Shown one piece after another: positions 1-13,559 of a stretch of 64,000 nt of DNA. The notes beneath the pieces were generated by a model that was not told the DNA's origin, did no database searches, and worked only from the letters and a program-made list of their open reading frames with translations. The position numbers were made by a program, and so were the translations under genes. The first letter of the stretch is position 1; each line of letters opens with the position of its first letter. The DNA comes from Ignelater luminosus (taxonomy: Eukaryota > Arthropoda > Insecta > Coleoptera > Elateridae): positions 38,705 through 102,704 of the forward strand of contig VTPC01006103.1 of NCBI GenBank assembly GCA_011009095.1, in the 5' to 3' direction.

Positions 1-3000
1 GCAAAATCTAATTATTTTGACAATCTTTTTGTATGCGAAATTTGTTAGCGAAGACTTACTGCGGGTAAGTTTATTTCAAAGTGAGCTGCAGTTCCCAAAA
101 GACTAAAAGCTATCTTGGTAATCGGTGAACAAAGTAATTTCATAGCAGTTTCTTTGTGACTGAATACAATCAGATTCTCTTCGAACCAAAGCATCAAACT
201 AGACAGAAAGCACAAGAAGGGGTTGACAATCAAATGAAACACCCTACTGTACAGAAATAACACCTTACGACAACGATTTCTACACGGGTATTTAAGTTCG
301 AAATAATTGGCTATAATCTCCCTAAATTTAAGAAGGTCGGAAACTTAAAAACAAATACATTTTCCACCTGCGTCAAGGGTCCACAATGTTTTCACCTGGA
401 AACCCAAATTGATTACACAGTTTCTGAAACTGTAAATTTACATGGAACCCACTCACCCTACTATCGACTATAAATCGTCTGGGTTTGACTTTTTTTAAAG
501 ATATTTTACTTTAGAAAATAAATATTGAACTTATGGGTACAATGAATTATTCATACATTTAATTTCATCTATCTGACAGCTAAGTATTTAATAAATGTAT
601 CCTAGCCCTTTTATTTAGTGGATCATTTTATCTTACAAATGGAATTAAAACGGGTTTTTGAAATTTTAAAATAGTTTCTTGCATTTATCACGAATATATT
701 CTTTATAAATGTAAGGGGTTTGTATACCAGGCGGTTCATAAAGATTTGCTAATATGAATATAATGAAATACTTTTTTAATGTGAAATGCTACCTGTATAC
801 GTTGTTTTGATTACGGGGCGACTTAATTATAAAACTAACTTAACAAACAAACTATTCTAACGTAACCTTTGTTTACGTACAAATTTCTGGACAAGAAGCT
901 TAATCCACATTTTTTGATATACTTATTTCTTGCGTCTTTGGTAAAATGTCTTTTTCTGCTTTTTTACTTTTTTGTGTCTCCCAATAAGTCATAAATATAG
1001 TTTTTACCTTCAAACAAGCTTTCCCTTCTCTTTACGTTAAGCCCCGTAGTCGCACATATGTTCCAATTAGATAGAAGAGACAATAAGATAGAGATGTTTT
1101 GTTTGTCAGTTTGAGCAGACAGATTTTGCTTACTTATTTACGGACTGACATAATTTTTTAACATATAGTCTCAAATTTAGAACATTAAATATTTTTTCAA
1201 AGTTAAAACCTCTATACCTTTGATTGTTAAAAGCAGTGACTCTTAGAAAATTATCAACAAAGCCTTATAAACATTAATGGTAATGTCACTAGGATTCTAT
1301 ATTTGTTAATGTTAGACTCTTTTTTGTTAATATAGTAATAAAGAACAGAATTATATTAAAACTTTTACCTTTACCTTGAACATCACAAATCCTTTGTCTA
1401 AATAAACAATTGTTATTTAGACTAACTCACAAAAACTGTATGTTTTATCAACGTAAAACAGATATTTTGTGAAACGTAAAGTGATTTCACATTATTCATG
1501 ATGTAAAAACTAATTTTTGCATTTTGATTGTTAAAAGCAGGTGGAAAGTAATGCAGGAAAACAAATTTACATTGGAAATTAAAACTTTTTTGTTTTTCAA
1601 ATACAGGAGTTAAATAAGGTTTTCTCGTGTAAATTCTAATTTTTCTTTTTTTGGTATTTATTTAAAATTCTCCTCGCTATATTAATGTCCATTAGCAAAA
1701 TTACACAAACAAGTGTTTGAAAACCAGAGTTTTGTGCATACCTTAATAAGACATTAGTTGAAATAAATGTATGCCATAAATTTACTAAGTTTGACATAAT
1801 TTCCTGACACATTAGTTGCTCTTTTAAAGTTAACTATTAGTGTGGATCCACATTATGTGTATGTTGTATATTATGGTTTATCTGCTTTTGATGTGAATGT
1901 AAAAAAGTGCTATGTGCAGTTGATTTTATGACGATCGTACATCGTCTTTTCGTCAGTGATGATATCGATTAGTTTTTTTTTTCCTTTGTCTGGTTCTTTT
2001 TCAGTGATGACATCCACCCTGCCGCTTTATTACTCCTTTACCACCTTATAAGCTGTTGTCGAGCTAATGTTCACGACGAAAATAGTATCTTAAAATAACG
2101 TTTATGTACTAGCCTAATTTGCAGTTAATTTCCGTCTTTCTTGGAAAATTATATGTTAGTGAAAGAACACGCATACAAATATGTGTGATAGTTTATTCTT
2201 TCCTTGTTTTCATAATAACCTTTAACTGTACGTATTTCAAGGCCAAAAAACAATATATCAGATGAAAAAGTAATTTAGAGACATTATTCAAAATAGTTCA
2301 TTTCGTATTTTTACTTCTCCGAATTTTTCCTCTTTTCGCAGTATGTTTTATGGTCGTGATAATTTTAATTGGGTTATTTTACGTTCAGCGTTATTGCTTT
2401 ATGGCTTGGCAACTTTTCGATAAGTAGAGATCGTCCTATCAATAGTCGCACTTCTGAAATGAATGAAATAAGATCGTTTGGTCACATATTGATGTTTTAG
2501 AGATTTTTGTGTCTAGCCAACACGTTAACAGTAAAGGATGGCGGTATTCAAACACCTACACTAACCCTAACGCTATTTAATAATGGAGGTATGAAAAACC
2601 AATTTTTTTATGTCGAAGTTTGCATGTAACCTTTTTTACGACTCTTATTAATAACAAATGTAACAGAATTATGCTTTTTGCAAAATGGAATAAATTTCTT
2701 GTGGGTGGACTATTCTATTATTTAAATGAGCAAGAGAAACTACATGAGAAAAATGGCGAATTAAAGCTTCTCTTACTAGCAAGTTTTTTTATTAATTTAA
2801 TTATCTTACCACAATTTTTAAAATCCTAACCTGGGCACATTTTTTATTTTTATGTAAGAAGACAACTTTTCCTATACTATCTTCGCACAATTATGAAGTC
2901 GTTTTCGGTTTTTACATGCAAATTTTTTTTATCGAAAGAAATAATTTTGAAGATCTAACAACTAAATAGAAATCAAATTGGCAAGGGTCACGTTTTATAA

Positions 3001-3299
3001 CCAAGACGGCGGAGGTTCAAATCTCTCAAAGCTGATGAGTGATGACATAAGCTTGAGAGAGTTGTTTAAAGTGGCGCTTTGGACTTCACAAAGACTACCC
3101 GTTAGATATGATTTTATTCATTTCTCAAAATCCAATGATTTGATTAATCGAATTTAGCAAATTTTAGATTTGTTTTTCATGTAAGATTAAAAACTATCTG
3201 CTGTTTTGTCTACCTCTGTTTACACTAGCATTGCAGCAAACCTACCTTTGACCTTCCTTTTGCTCTTGCAATGTATAGAGTTTACTCACTAATTTTATT
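1..3299. other. AT-rich stretch without recognisable genes
   Basis: No open frame here has a domain, signal peptide or transposon motif that I recognise on either strand. The short open frames are low-complexity, rich in Phe, Leu, Ile and Asn, as expected by chance in AT-rich DNA. A tRNA B-box-like GGTTCAAATC occurs near 3,013, but no A box lies at the right distance upstream, so I do not call a tRNA or SINE. Confidence 0.6.
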
Positions 3300-4430
3300 A
3301 TTAATGTTAATATATATTAAAAGTTGTCGGCCTCATCTCTTTCTTTTTCGTCGATAGTTTTCTTAGGTGCGAAGAGCAGGAGAGGCGCGCGGACCGTACG
3401 ATCGCGTCGCAACGGGTGGGCAGCGGCGTCGCCCAAAATTCGCTCTGAAACGCACCGAAAATTTCAAAAAAAAACCGGCAGCAAAACTCTCTGTCTATTC
3501 CACGGGCTTTATGGAGCTGCTTGGAAACAGTCAAACGCTTAACGTTTTGTTCTATTCTGACGAACATTGTGGCGTTTGCGGCTGGGCTTTACGAGCTTTT
3601 CTTCGTTTTTTTCTTCGGAAGTTTTTGATTTTTAGAGGTGAATTTGTGCTGCGACACTTAGTCTTCTTAACAACGTAATGGAAGGCATAGCCAGACCTGG
3701 GGCCACCGTAGGCGGCCCGATCGAGGTCGTAGCCCGAACCATAGTGACATTTAGCTCTCTTAAGAAGCTTAATGGAGGAGTATTTTGTTTTTCTGATTAA
3801 TGGTTCATATCTCAGGAATAACCGGTTCTATCTAGAGATGACTTGAACTGTTAGGTGGATGAGGCGCTTTTAAACCTTCCGAGCATGATTTAGGATTTTT
3901 TGTTTTTTTGGAAAATATCTTGTATCTGAACTAGAGCTGGTTCTGTCGAGATGGGCTTTGAGTCGTAAGTGTGGTGAGGAAATGGTTTTCAGACAATCTG
4001 GACGAGACCGACCGTCCTTTGTTTTTTTTTGGTAGATGCCCTGTATGTATGCCGTCCTAAAAGGAAACGAGATAAACGAGACTATATTTAATGTATGAGG
4101 TTAGTTATCATTTTCTAACGTCTTGGCCTTTTTATGCTAGAAACACTAGATTGTAGCTTTTACTTGGTGTCTTGAGAAACGTACAGACGATAACGAAGTG
4201 CGAAACCAGACATTCAGCCATCCATGTTGGCGAAGCGCCAAGCACGACATTCTGTAAACAAAAGTGACCCTGATCGGTGTTGCCGCAGGCAACCATATTC
4301 GCTTCTACTCCAAAGAGTTGCAGCGACGACGCGACGGCAAAGGCATCAGCCCTGACCGGCGCCGCAAAGCGGCGGAGAGACGGCCTAGAGATCGTGCAAG
4401 GGACCTCCGCGTCAGCTGTATTTATTCATT
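3300..4430. other. CpG-rich, GC-rich block, function unassigned
   Basis: Base composition changes sharply here. The segments at about 3,370-3,560 and 4,210-4,420 are rich in intact CpG, with runs such as GGCGCGCGG and CCGGCGCCGC, while DNA on both sides is strongly AT-rich. Several overlapping frames stay open simply because AT-rich stop codons are scarce. The longest, at 3,367-3,678 (+), is Arg- and Lys-rich and matches nothing I know. Near 4,224 a perfect short hairpin, TTGGCG AAG CGCCAA, is visible. The block could be a CpG island with an unrecognised promoter or first exon. It could also be the 5' untranslated end of a retroelement. I see no clear splice donor or terminal repeat to decide. 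Confidence 0.45.
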
Positions 4431-4504
4431 ATCAATTGTGGGCTTTAGTACCTTTTTGAAATTATATGTTCGAGGTTTTTATCTGCTCTTTTAGCGTTTT
4501 TTTT

Positions 4505-4770
4505 TTATCTTACTGTTTCAGTATTTCGTTAGCACGTTAGCACCCGTCATTCTTGTTTTCTTAGTAACAGCTTTTAATACAATGTCAAATAGTCTTCCTC
4601 GTCTAACACTATTAGTATCTATTTTTAAATCTTCTGTCTCTTCATTTTGTGTTACTATTTTCATAATATGTTTGGAGCTTGTAATAACTAGATTTACCAT
4701 TTTCTCAAGTTTTTTCAGTTTATTTAGTGTTTCAGTTATTTTTGTTGGTCTCTCCTTTTTCTTCTAACCT
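4505..4770 (-). pseudogene. coiled-coil-like fragment, possible retroelement ORF1 remnant
   Basis: The minus strand reads open through Lys-, Glu- and Leu-rich sequence with leucines at roughly heptad spacing (LNKLKKLEKMV followed by further hydrophobic positions). This resembles the coiled coil of some LINE ORF1 proteins. There is no zinc knuckle, RRM or neighbouring reverse transcriptase to confirm it. Upstream, at 4,770-5,400 on the same strand, are stop-broken Lys-rich stretches. It could equally be chance coding of T-rich DNA, so this is a weak call. Confidence 0.15.
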
Positions 4771-5399
4771 TATTTTCATCCTTTGACTATGTTAGAGTTT
4801 ACATGCCCCTCGTGTGGTACATTAATTCTTTTTCTTTATTTATTTATTTTCTTAGAACATTTCTTTGTTATATTACTTTTGTTAGGTTTCCCTTTTAAAT
4901 TTTATTTTATACATAATTTTATTTCTTCCCTTTTCTTTTGCTTTTTATATTCTTCATGGGGCTTTTGTCTCTACTTTATTTACTGACTTCCTTGTATTTT
5001 TAACTTTGTGACTATATAGTGATCCAAGTCGGAAGTCAAGGTCGTCATCTTATTTTCCATCTTCCGGGTTTGTTATTATCGTTCTCGTGTTTGTTGTTTG
5101 TTATTAATCTGTTTTTCCTAGTCTTTGCTGACGTAACTCTTCATGGTTTCTCGTATTCTTTTCTTAGATCTTCTTTCGTGGACAGCGTTGCACCGACAGG
5201 AGTTTTCCGCAGGGACTGCAAAGTATTTATGCAGGCTTATAACCAAACGACATGTTTGCATGGTTAACATGATAGGTTCACATTTGCAAGACCCGAATAC
5301 AAATCCTCGCATTGACTGTTTTCATTTTAAAGTGTTCCGTGGTTTTCCTGAGAGGTGTAAGTAATACCGGAACAGTGTTTTTCTCGAATTTGATTATCT

Positions 5400-8300
5400 T
5401 ATCTTATTCTTATCTGTTTTAGAATTCCCATTTTTGGCCAAGAAATGACCTCCCAGGTAGTTGCTGATTTTGAGGTTTAGATACCTACTCTTCTGTAAGT
5501 GCAGGATTTATAGTAGTGTTTTTAAAACAATCCTCTGCCAAATAAGGACTCAAATACTTTTATCAATCTTGGCGTCTTGTTTATATTTTCTACCGATCTT
5601 CTACGAGACTTAACGTGTTTATGTAATGTAAAACAACAAAATTAAGATAATACACACAGGTATTCAAGTTTTGACCGCACTGTAGGAAGCAATAAAGAAT
5701 ATTCTCTTTTCTACACGAATTGCCGTACAACGCTGCCTTTTGTACCTGCTTGAAAGGTTAGACAATTTTCTTATTCTGGCAAGTGCACCGATCTCGCTCA
5801 AGATCAAATTTCGGTGGTTTTTTTGCTTCCCTTTTACATTCGAATCTCTACAAAACCGTCGATGATTGAAAATCATGCGCTTACGGCAGTCGCTGGTCCA
5901 GCTTATTCTAAGTTATTGCCCCAGAAAATAAAAACTGAATTCTAGATTTTGTTGCTATTTTGCTATATAGTCTAATTTCCTTCAGCTCCTTAGACTCAAA
6001 AGCCAAAACACTGAACAAACTAAAAGTCAAAACTATCAAGAAAAAGGTAAACCAAAACAAAGCTTTTCCTAACAAAAGCATTTAGTGCATATTAATTTCA
6101 AATATGAAGGCATTGACCCTTTTTATAGGTTCTCAACTTTCAAATTCGATGCATTTAATGTATTTTTGATCCAAGACAAATTCGAAAGTGATAACTATAG
6201 AATGCAAAAAATTGCAATAATCTACGCATGAATGAACTGAGTTACTAGAACGTCAGAATTTCTTTAAAGACCCAGTGATGTTTGGGACGGACCAGACTTC
6301 AAAGACCCTCGATTAAATGAACTGCTATACCTAACGTTAAATATGAGCGATTTCAATACTAATCTGTTGTGTTTATGATTGGTATCTGGAAAACAGGCGA
6401 TGGAGGAAGATGAACAAGAGCGAATTACAGCAAAAAGCATCAATGCTTTTAACTTCTTGGTCTAAAGATTTTATGCAGAAAAATTTTAAAAAGTACCAAA
6501 AATTTTGAAAAAACACTGTCATAATATTCCAGCAGTTGCCAAAAATATTTATTGAAATTGGCCCAGTATTAATTGTCTCTGTCCAAGCCACTAACCGTAA
6601 TTCACTTCCGTGGTTTTATTTTTAAGAACCTGCAGCTGCATATAATTAGTTTTCTTTCTTGCTTATCCATCAGATGATTTTAAGCAGAAACTGAACTCAT
6701 CTGAGGAAGAAAGCTCAGTTTTTCTACTTTCTAATTGATGTTACCCTTGGCAAATAGAAGCAAACTCTTGTCTTTAGTTCGCTTTTAGTAAATCTCTTTA
6801 AATATTCATCAAAACACTTAATAACAAGAAAATATTGTTCTGGTTGTAATGTCAAGATTATGTAAATCTTAATACATACATCCTACTAGGCGCATTGTAT
6901 AATTGCAGAGTTTTACAAAGCCGTTCCGCTAAGTAATCGTTTCAAAAATTTAGTTTTTGGTTCTATTCCTATTCTTAAATCTTATTAATTAATTTACATT
7001 TACATATTGATTTCTATTATTGTGAAACACAACGAACTATAACGTCATACAAAGACAATCAATATAAAGAATAGCTGGAGAATGATAGATATGTTGTGAA
7101 TGCTAACAAAGATAAAGCTAAACCTTTTCCTTCTCATTAGAACGTAAATGGATATAATGTCGTTAAAGTGCCTCGTTTAGGATTTCTAAATTCTGTTACG
7201 TGCCTACAGACCGAATAAAAAAACGAGCACGAGCAAACATAAACGAGCGATGATTCTTACTCAAGAATGTAGACGTGCTTAGTAGCTTAGTAGCGAGCAA
7301 ACAATCATTCATCTAATGTCGGTAGTTAAAAAGAAATTACTTGCTTGTATTTCATGGGCTGCAAACTAGAGGGTTCCATACACCAACGTAAACAAAAGCA
7401 ATTTTTTATGAAAATCTATTTGTTATGTAGATCTCTATCATTTGCTCTAATGATATTTGCTATAATTTCAACAGATACATTGTAATCGTTTATACTATTA
7501 GATTCTAAGTAAGGAAACATATGCAACTTAAATTTTTTAAATTGCTCTACTTCAAAATTTGTAAAATGTCGCTTGGAACCTTATAGTTTTCAGGCGACGA
7601 CTTACTATGTGATCTAAACGTGCTGGCAGCAAAAGTTTTTTTAATGGCAATTTTATTATTTTATAAACAAATCTAATCATACGTAACTCGGGCATTTTCG
7701 CAGAGCAAGAGCAAACAAATGTGTACGCGCCTTTAGGTAACAAGTTAACTCTAAGCATATTCGTCATTCGTTGGTATCACGCAATGTCTTACGTTCACAG
7801 TCAGATTTTCTATACTTATTTATTCTTGCAAAGCTTACATCAGCCAACTCAATTTTAAATATGGTTTGATCATGTAAAAATGAAATTTTTCAAAGATTTA
7901 AGTTTGCAGCTCCCGAGCCCCCATATTTGATCAAAGTATCACTTAAGTACAAGGTTTGTGAAGTACTAGTGCATCTTGCAGAACTAATGACAGGAGAGTT
8001 ATTTATTGTCTTAGAAATACTGAAATTATACAGAATATTAACCCTGATGCCATTGAACACTAATGTTAAGTTAGTAAAATTTCGGAAATTTTAATTTTAT
8101 TTGGAACAACTACATAATAGGGGAAAACGTCAAACCAAAAGTATTGGTATTGAAAGAGATCTTATTTTTCTTGAGCTATTAATTGACTTTAAAGCTAATT
8201 CAGGCCACATATTTATTATGCCTTATATATTAGAATATTTGCATTCAAACATTACTTTAAAACTCCGTAATTTACATTTTATTTCAAACGATAATAGAAT

Positions 8301-9570
8301 TAATTTTCAACTAGCTTATTATTTACCGAAGTCACAAGATTTTAATTTTACATAATTTAGACGTATCTACTTAGAGGTAGGTATAAACAAACGTTTCTGC
8401 TATCGTCATAAAATTATTATTTGGGTCAGGTATTGCAATACCTCAATTTTGATCTTTTGATTAAATAATTAAATATGTACCCCATACTTAGTCTATTGTT
8501 TCTCCGCACCTTTCTTAACAAACTAGTAAATATTTTATTTCATTAATAATAATGTACTAAAATGTCGACCTCAATACATGAACGGTTTGGATATTTAATT
8601 AGAAATATGAATTCAAAATTCCAGATTGTAATCCACCACTGCTTTTCTGGCAGTTATAGCTAAATTTCTTATAGAATGAAAACATGAAAAGCTTTACTAT
8701 AAACAACTTTAGTAAATCGAAAACAGCCTTTCTTCTCTTAATTTTCGTGCGTATAGGAATAGAATGTATTATTGAGTATATCAGATGGAATTAATTTTGT
8801 TTGTGTTTCAAAACCTTACCCATTTGGTAAAGTCAGATAGGTTAACCTTAGTATTTCTAAACTGTTAGAACCCTTTCCGGTGCTCTTATATTGTTATAAA
8901 ATTCCTTTGTGCTAATCAATGTTTTCGTTTAATCCTTTTATAGAAAGCTAGTCCAAATAGGTTAATCACGTATGTGTTGAGCTTTTGCTATTTCGTGTTG
9001 TGTCTGTCGTTTGTACTATAGGTAATTTACATATTAATTTTTTTAGATACTCTGATAGTAGTGATAGCATTGTTTGCTGCATTTAATTTGAACACCATTT
9101 CAAATGCTGTATTTATTTTTATAGTAATTTTTTAAACTACTCTGTTCAATGTAACATATAACATTATTTGTAGAATACAAACAGACAATTATATCGTGTG
9201 AAAAAGTTTTAACCCTGCGAATGTAATTAACTCCCTCAGTCACAAAATAAAACATTAACACAAGCATGCACTTATATAGCATATCCTCTCCTGTAGATTT
9301 TGAAATATTTAGAATTTTTATCTAAATTGCAAATCTTCATTGTGCAAGCTTATCTTTGTATGAAATTTTTATTTAGTTATTATATAACATGAATTTTTCT
9401 TTAATTTCTCTGCACATGAACACATCATGTAGTATACAATACAGTACACTTCTGTAAATAATGCAGCTGGTTTTTTAATAAAAAAGCTATGAAATTTTCT
9501 TGTGCGTGACATTGGAAAAATCCAATAAAACAATGACCTATTTAACTAACTGTTTGTTTACTAAATTTTA
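5400..9570. other. AT-rich stretch without recognisable genes
   Basis: I see no domain-bearing frame, RNA gene or repeat array. Short open frames at 5,664-5,876, 6,373-6,591 and 8,101-8,355 have no features I recognise. Confidence 0.6.
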
Positions 9571-9574
9571 AAAA

Positions 9575-9590
9575 TATATATATATATATA
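9575..9590. repeat. (TA)8 microsatellite
   Basis: An uninterrupted run of eight TA dinucleotides follows a short A-rich stretch. Confidence 0.9.
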
Positions 9591-9599
9591 GGAGACGAA

Positions 9600-10779
9600 G
9601 AGTTTATAAATAGAGAGTTAAAATTATAACATAAAAATTGATTCCCTTAATAATCTGTTAGTGGGAACAACAATTTTCCGTAACAGTGTCAGCCTGGCAT
9701 CCTTGATGTGGGCGATTTAAGATATTTTTATCTCTTCGATTAGTTTATCTATCAATAGGGAGAGAATGTAGAATTTTTATGTAAAGAGATATTTGGTGCA
9801 TGTAATCTTATATGTAATATAAAAAAATTTCAAGCTTGTTAGGAAGTGTTGCAACTAATTAATTGAAAATTTATAGCCTTCCATGAAAGTTGAGATAACC
9901 ACTTAATTTACTCTTCGTTAATAATTAAAATGGTTTATATCTAGACAGTGAAACTTGAGGTATTAGATGGTAGAGTAATTTATTCAAGATGTATAATTTA
10001 TTAACAGCAATTGATGTTAAGATGTTACTAATGTTATATTAATAAATACCCTATAAATATTATTTATTGGAAGAGATTAGTATACATTAATTTTGCATGC
10101 GAAAACAACCGCAAATAAACAAACACCTTTATAGCTAACTACCTTTTTATCTCAAATTATATGAATCATCAATCAGTTGAAGACGTAAAATGTTTGCTTG
10201 CACTACCCACCGTCAATGAAATACATTCATAGAATACAGGTTTGTTTCAAAAAGTCTACAGCAACCTCTTCCAATTAATGGTAATGATTAGCACGATAAG
10301 TTGAGTTCATTTAAAGCTACATATTAATTGGAATGGGAAACTTGAACCATAAACTTCATTAGCAGTAGGACGAAATAACCTTTGCACAGTTTATAATAAT
10401 TATATCATAAATTTTGCTTATTAGATATTATGATTTACAAATAAGTTCTGGTAATTTCTAAAGTTAATTTTAAATATTCTTTGTGTTATCTTTGACGTAA
10501 AGAAAATGCACGGATGTTATTTGAGCGGGGCAAGTTACTAAATCGGCATATTTTTACTTAGTTTCCAAGTCAGCTTTACTTCATCTAATCAGTAAAATGA
10601 ACACTGAAACGAAATTTACATAATTTACAATTGACAAACGTCCTATAGGCAAATAATTTCAAAAGTAAAAAGAGAGGAAATTTTTAAGTAAATTCGGTGT
10701 TTACTTTGCCACCTTAACTTCTTTCTTGTAAGTTAACCCTTCTGTTAGTATTTACTACATCAAAAAATAACTAAATAAT
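9600..10779. other. AT-rich flank of the BEL/Pao element
   Basis: No gene or motif recognised. If the BEL/Pao element once had a 3' LTR it should lie in or near the right part of this stretch, since the element is on the minus strand. I could not find a repeated copy of it beyond the gag end. Confidence 0.5.
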
Positions 10780-10879
10780 GAGATTTAACCAAGCAGTTAA
10801 GGTTCCAGTACTAATAAGGCAAATTACACTTTTTTGCCATGATTGTAATAAAACTTCTGACGGTCATGTTATTACATAA

Positions 10880-11455
10880 AAAAACTTGCTTAGATGAAAT
10901 GAAGAACGAGTTGGTATCCAGAATTTTAATCTATTCGACAGTACAGCTGTAAGATTCAGTTCAGGATAGCTAGTAATAGGACCTCCTACTAAAAAATGAC
11001 CTGGTGTCAAGTATACGTTTGTGTCATAGGACGGCAATTCAGAATGCCTTAAATTTGGATTATCAGAGTATTAAACTCTTCATAAGTGAGATTGTTGGTA
11101 CAAATTACACTTTTGATGTGGTACTTAACACTCTCTATCTACTCTTACCCCCAAAGTCCCCCGAAAACTGGTGAATAACTAGAAATAAATTGAAATTTAA
11201 TTTGTATTTCACAACAAAAATGAATTACTTTTTCTTGATGCTCATTAGAACTTTGAATATTATAAAATTCTCTTAATTGGTTATTTGCACCTTTAAAGGT
11301 CGCACTGTTATCACTGTATTTTACCGAAGGTTTGCCTCTTCTTTAAATGAATCTTTTAAGGGCTGCTAAGAAATTGTCAGTGGTCATATCAAACAGTAAT
11401 TCTTTGTGTATTGTCTTCACAGCAAAACATACAAATAAAGCCATATATTATTTTA
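10880..11455 (-). pseudogene. BEL/Pao integrase catalytic core and C-terminus
   Basis: Across frameshifts the minus strand gives ALFVCFAVKTIHKELLFDMT, then NFLAALKRFI, a stop, RRGKPSVKYSDNSATFKGAN, FQFISSYSPVFGGLWG, then LTPGHFLVGGPITSYPE and NRLKFW. These are successive BEL/Pao integrase motifs. YSDN contains the second catalytic aspartate of the DDE triad. The third catalytic residue expected after FGGLWE reads G in the frame I followed, with a frameshift there. LTPGHFL.G.P is the C-terminal signature. The right edge abuts the RTE-like LINE. Confidence 0.85.
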
Positions 11456-11459
11456 AGAA

Positions 11460-13015
11460 AGAGACGACAATTAATAAACGAAAAAAAAGAGATACAGTAC
11501 AGTTTGCGGAAATTAATAAAAATGCCAGAAAAAATGTCAAAACAGAATGTACTAAAACATCAAAAGGGGCAAACAGAAACAGAAATGGAGAAAGCAAAGG
11601 AAAACAAAAAAATATTGAAACATCAAACATTGTACAAGACAGAAAAGAACCACTGGTAATTATAGAATCCTTTTATACAGATCTCTACAATGCCAAAATC
11701 CCTAACGAAAACGTAAGCAAAGAAAACAAAGACGCAAATAAAAAAAAATTAAAAAATATAAATTCGGAAGAATTACCCGAAATCGAAATTCAAGAGGTGG
11801 AATACGCATTAGGACAAATAAAAAATTTTAGAGCATCAGGAGAAGATAGCATAATACCAGAGATGCTTAAAGAATGTGACACTATTATTATTAAACATAC
11901 GCTTGCCACAAGGAAATATTCCAGATGAATGCACAAACGCAATGGTAGTGCTAATATATAAAAAAGGTTATCTCACAAATCTTGAAAATTACCGTCAAAT
12001 AAGTCTGACGTCTCAAGTATAGAAATTATTAATCAGAATTATAACCAACAGATTGGAACACAAACTTGAACTATGGTAACCTAAGGAACAGGCAGGATTT
12101 AGAACCTTTCGATGCGGTTGAACTATGGACAATAATGCAATCAATGAAGAATTACAGGCTGGATCAAAAATATATCGATCTCATTGAAACTGTATCTAAC
12201 AAAGCAACAATGATAGTCAGAGTGAAATAAACCACAGACAAAATAAAAATCAATAGAGGAGTCAGACAGAAAGATGTTATCTCGCCGAAACTATTCACTT
12301 TGGTCTTGGAACATGCCTTCAATCACCTTAATTGGAAAAAGAAAGGAATAAATATCCAAAGAAAAAACTTGAACAATTTAAGGTTTGCTGATGATATTGT
12401 AATATTCGAAAAAGATAAGGCAGAATTGATACAGATGTTGGAGGTATTACATACAGAAGCTGAGATGGTGAGCCTACAGATTAATAAGAGGAAAACTAAA
12501 TTTATGACGAACAGAGAGAAGACTATCACAATTAATGGACAAACAATCGAAGACGTAAACTCATATATAGTTTGGTTCAAGCAATATCATTAGACAAACA
12601 GAGTCAAGATCTAGAAATTGATAGGCGAATAAGCCCTGGATATAGTCAATTAAAGCACATCCTAAACATGAAAATCCCCATGAAACAAAAAGCAAAAGTC
12701 TGTAATGAATGCATACTTCTTACTGTTACTTATGGAGCAAAACCTTGGGTTATGGACAAGAAAACTATCAATAAATTAAAGAGTACACCAGAAAGCTATC
12801 GAAAGACAACTATTAGATATATCCCTAAGATACCAAAAATCTAACGAATGGATAAGACAGAAAATGCAAGTACACGACAATATACAGCAAATTAGCTTCC
12901 TAAAATGGCAATGTGCGGGTCATGTCAGGCACACTGAATTGGATTGGATTGGACGCATCACCCGTTGCAGACCTTTGGGCGAAAAGTGGCCCAGAATATA
13001 AATAATTGGAATTAC
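11460..13015 (+). mobile_element. 5'-truncated RTE-like LINE nested in the BEL/Pao integrase
   Basis: The plus strand reads KKRDTVQFAEINK and ELPEIEIQEVEYALGQIKNF...SGEDSI (open frame through 11,928). This corresponds to the RTE-type linker and the start of the reverse transcriptase fingers, where KNGKAPGEDGI is usual. Degenerate palm sequence follows, then FADD at 12,384-12,395, then a thumb region with NKRKTKFM. Finally, at about 12,845-13,010, comes the tail with LKWQCAGHVRHTE, corresponding to the W.GHV.R motif of RTE-like proteins. No endonuclease domain remains, so it is 5' truncated in the usual LINE manner. Stops occur near 11,926, 12,018 and 12,591. Its position inside a minus-strand integrase dates it as younger than the BEL/Pao copy. 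Confidence 0.85.
12300..12593 (+). pseudogene. LINE reverse transcriptase palm with intact FADD box
   Basis: This 97-residue open frame carries LRFADDIVIFEKDKAEL, the catalytic RT box with both aspartates kept, followed by ...LQINKRKTKFMTN, the motif D lysine region. A second open frame, 12,572-12,844, overlaps it by a frameshift and continues the thumb/connection region (LNMKIPMKQKAKV, TYGAKPWVM). The enzyme would prime reverse transcription of LINE RNA at nicked target DNA. The upstream portion of the domain is broken. Confidence 0.85.
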
Positions 13016-13059
13016 ATGAGAGGGACCTATATCCGATATTTTAAATTTAGACTTGCAAG

Positions 13060-13330
13060 AACCTGCTTTTTTCTTGCATACAAAAGTTTTGGATGTTTAT
13101 TTTTAATAAGATTATGAGATGTTTTTGGTCAAATGTAATGTTTGCATCTTGTAACCTACCACCTACTCGTAATATACCTTCACTATCTAAGAAGCGTGAT
13201 AGACATTATAATTTTGATTTTATGTTTGAATTCGAATTTAGACATTTAATTTATTCATGGAAATTCACTCCTTGTTCACACCTGATAATAACCTTTAATG
13301 CAGTATTAAGCTCATCTATTGATGGATAGC
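13060..13330 (-). pseudogene. BEL/Pao integrase N-terminal region
   Basis: The minus strand reads SIDELNTALKVIIRCEQG, then FLDSEGILRVGGRLQDANI, then FDQKHLIIL. DG/EGILRVGGRL followed by F..KHPIIL is the signature leading into the H2C2 zinc-binding domain of BEL/Pao integrases. The zinc-binding histidines that should follow are absent, because the sequence runs into the 3' end of the LINE near 13,015-13,060. One in-frame stop precedes the motif. Confidence 0.8.
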
Positions 13331-13559
13331 CAAGAAATTTATTATTTTTATTGTATTTTTATGCATTTTAAACTGTATGCTGCAATTCTGCCTTAGAAAT
13401 ACTGAAATAGTTGTGAAAATCATTATTTACTACTTGTGTTGAAACTTGAGTTCAGGTAAATTAAAAGTCGCGAGTTTTACTAAGAGAAAATTTCAAATTT
13501 GTTAACTTATCTGGACTATCAAACTAAAGTTTATTTGAATTTATATCTTTTAAATAATA

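Noticed and set aside
2985..3070. tRNA-like B box GGTTCAAATC
   Set aside because: No matching A box at tRNA spacing and no cloverleaf; only a local CTCTCAA/TTGAGAG hairpin is present.
3324..3678. Overlapping open frames on both strands in the GC-rich block
   Set aside because: Frames stay open in three frames at once because stop codons are rare in GC-rich DNA; none matches a protein family.
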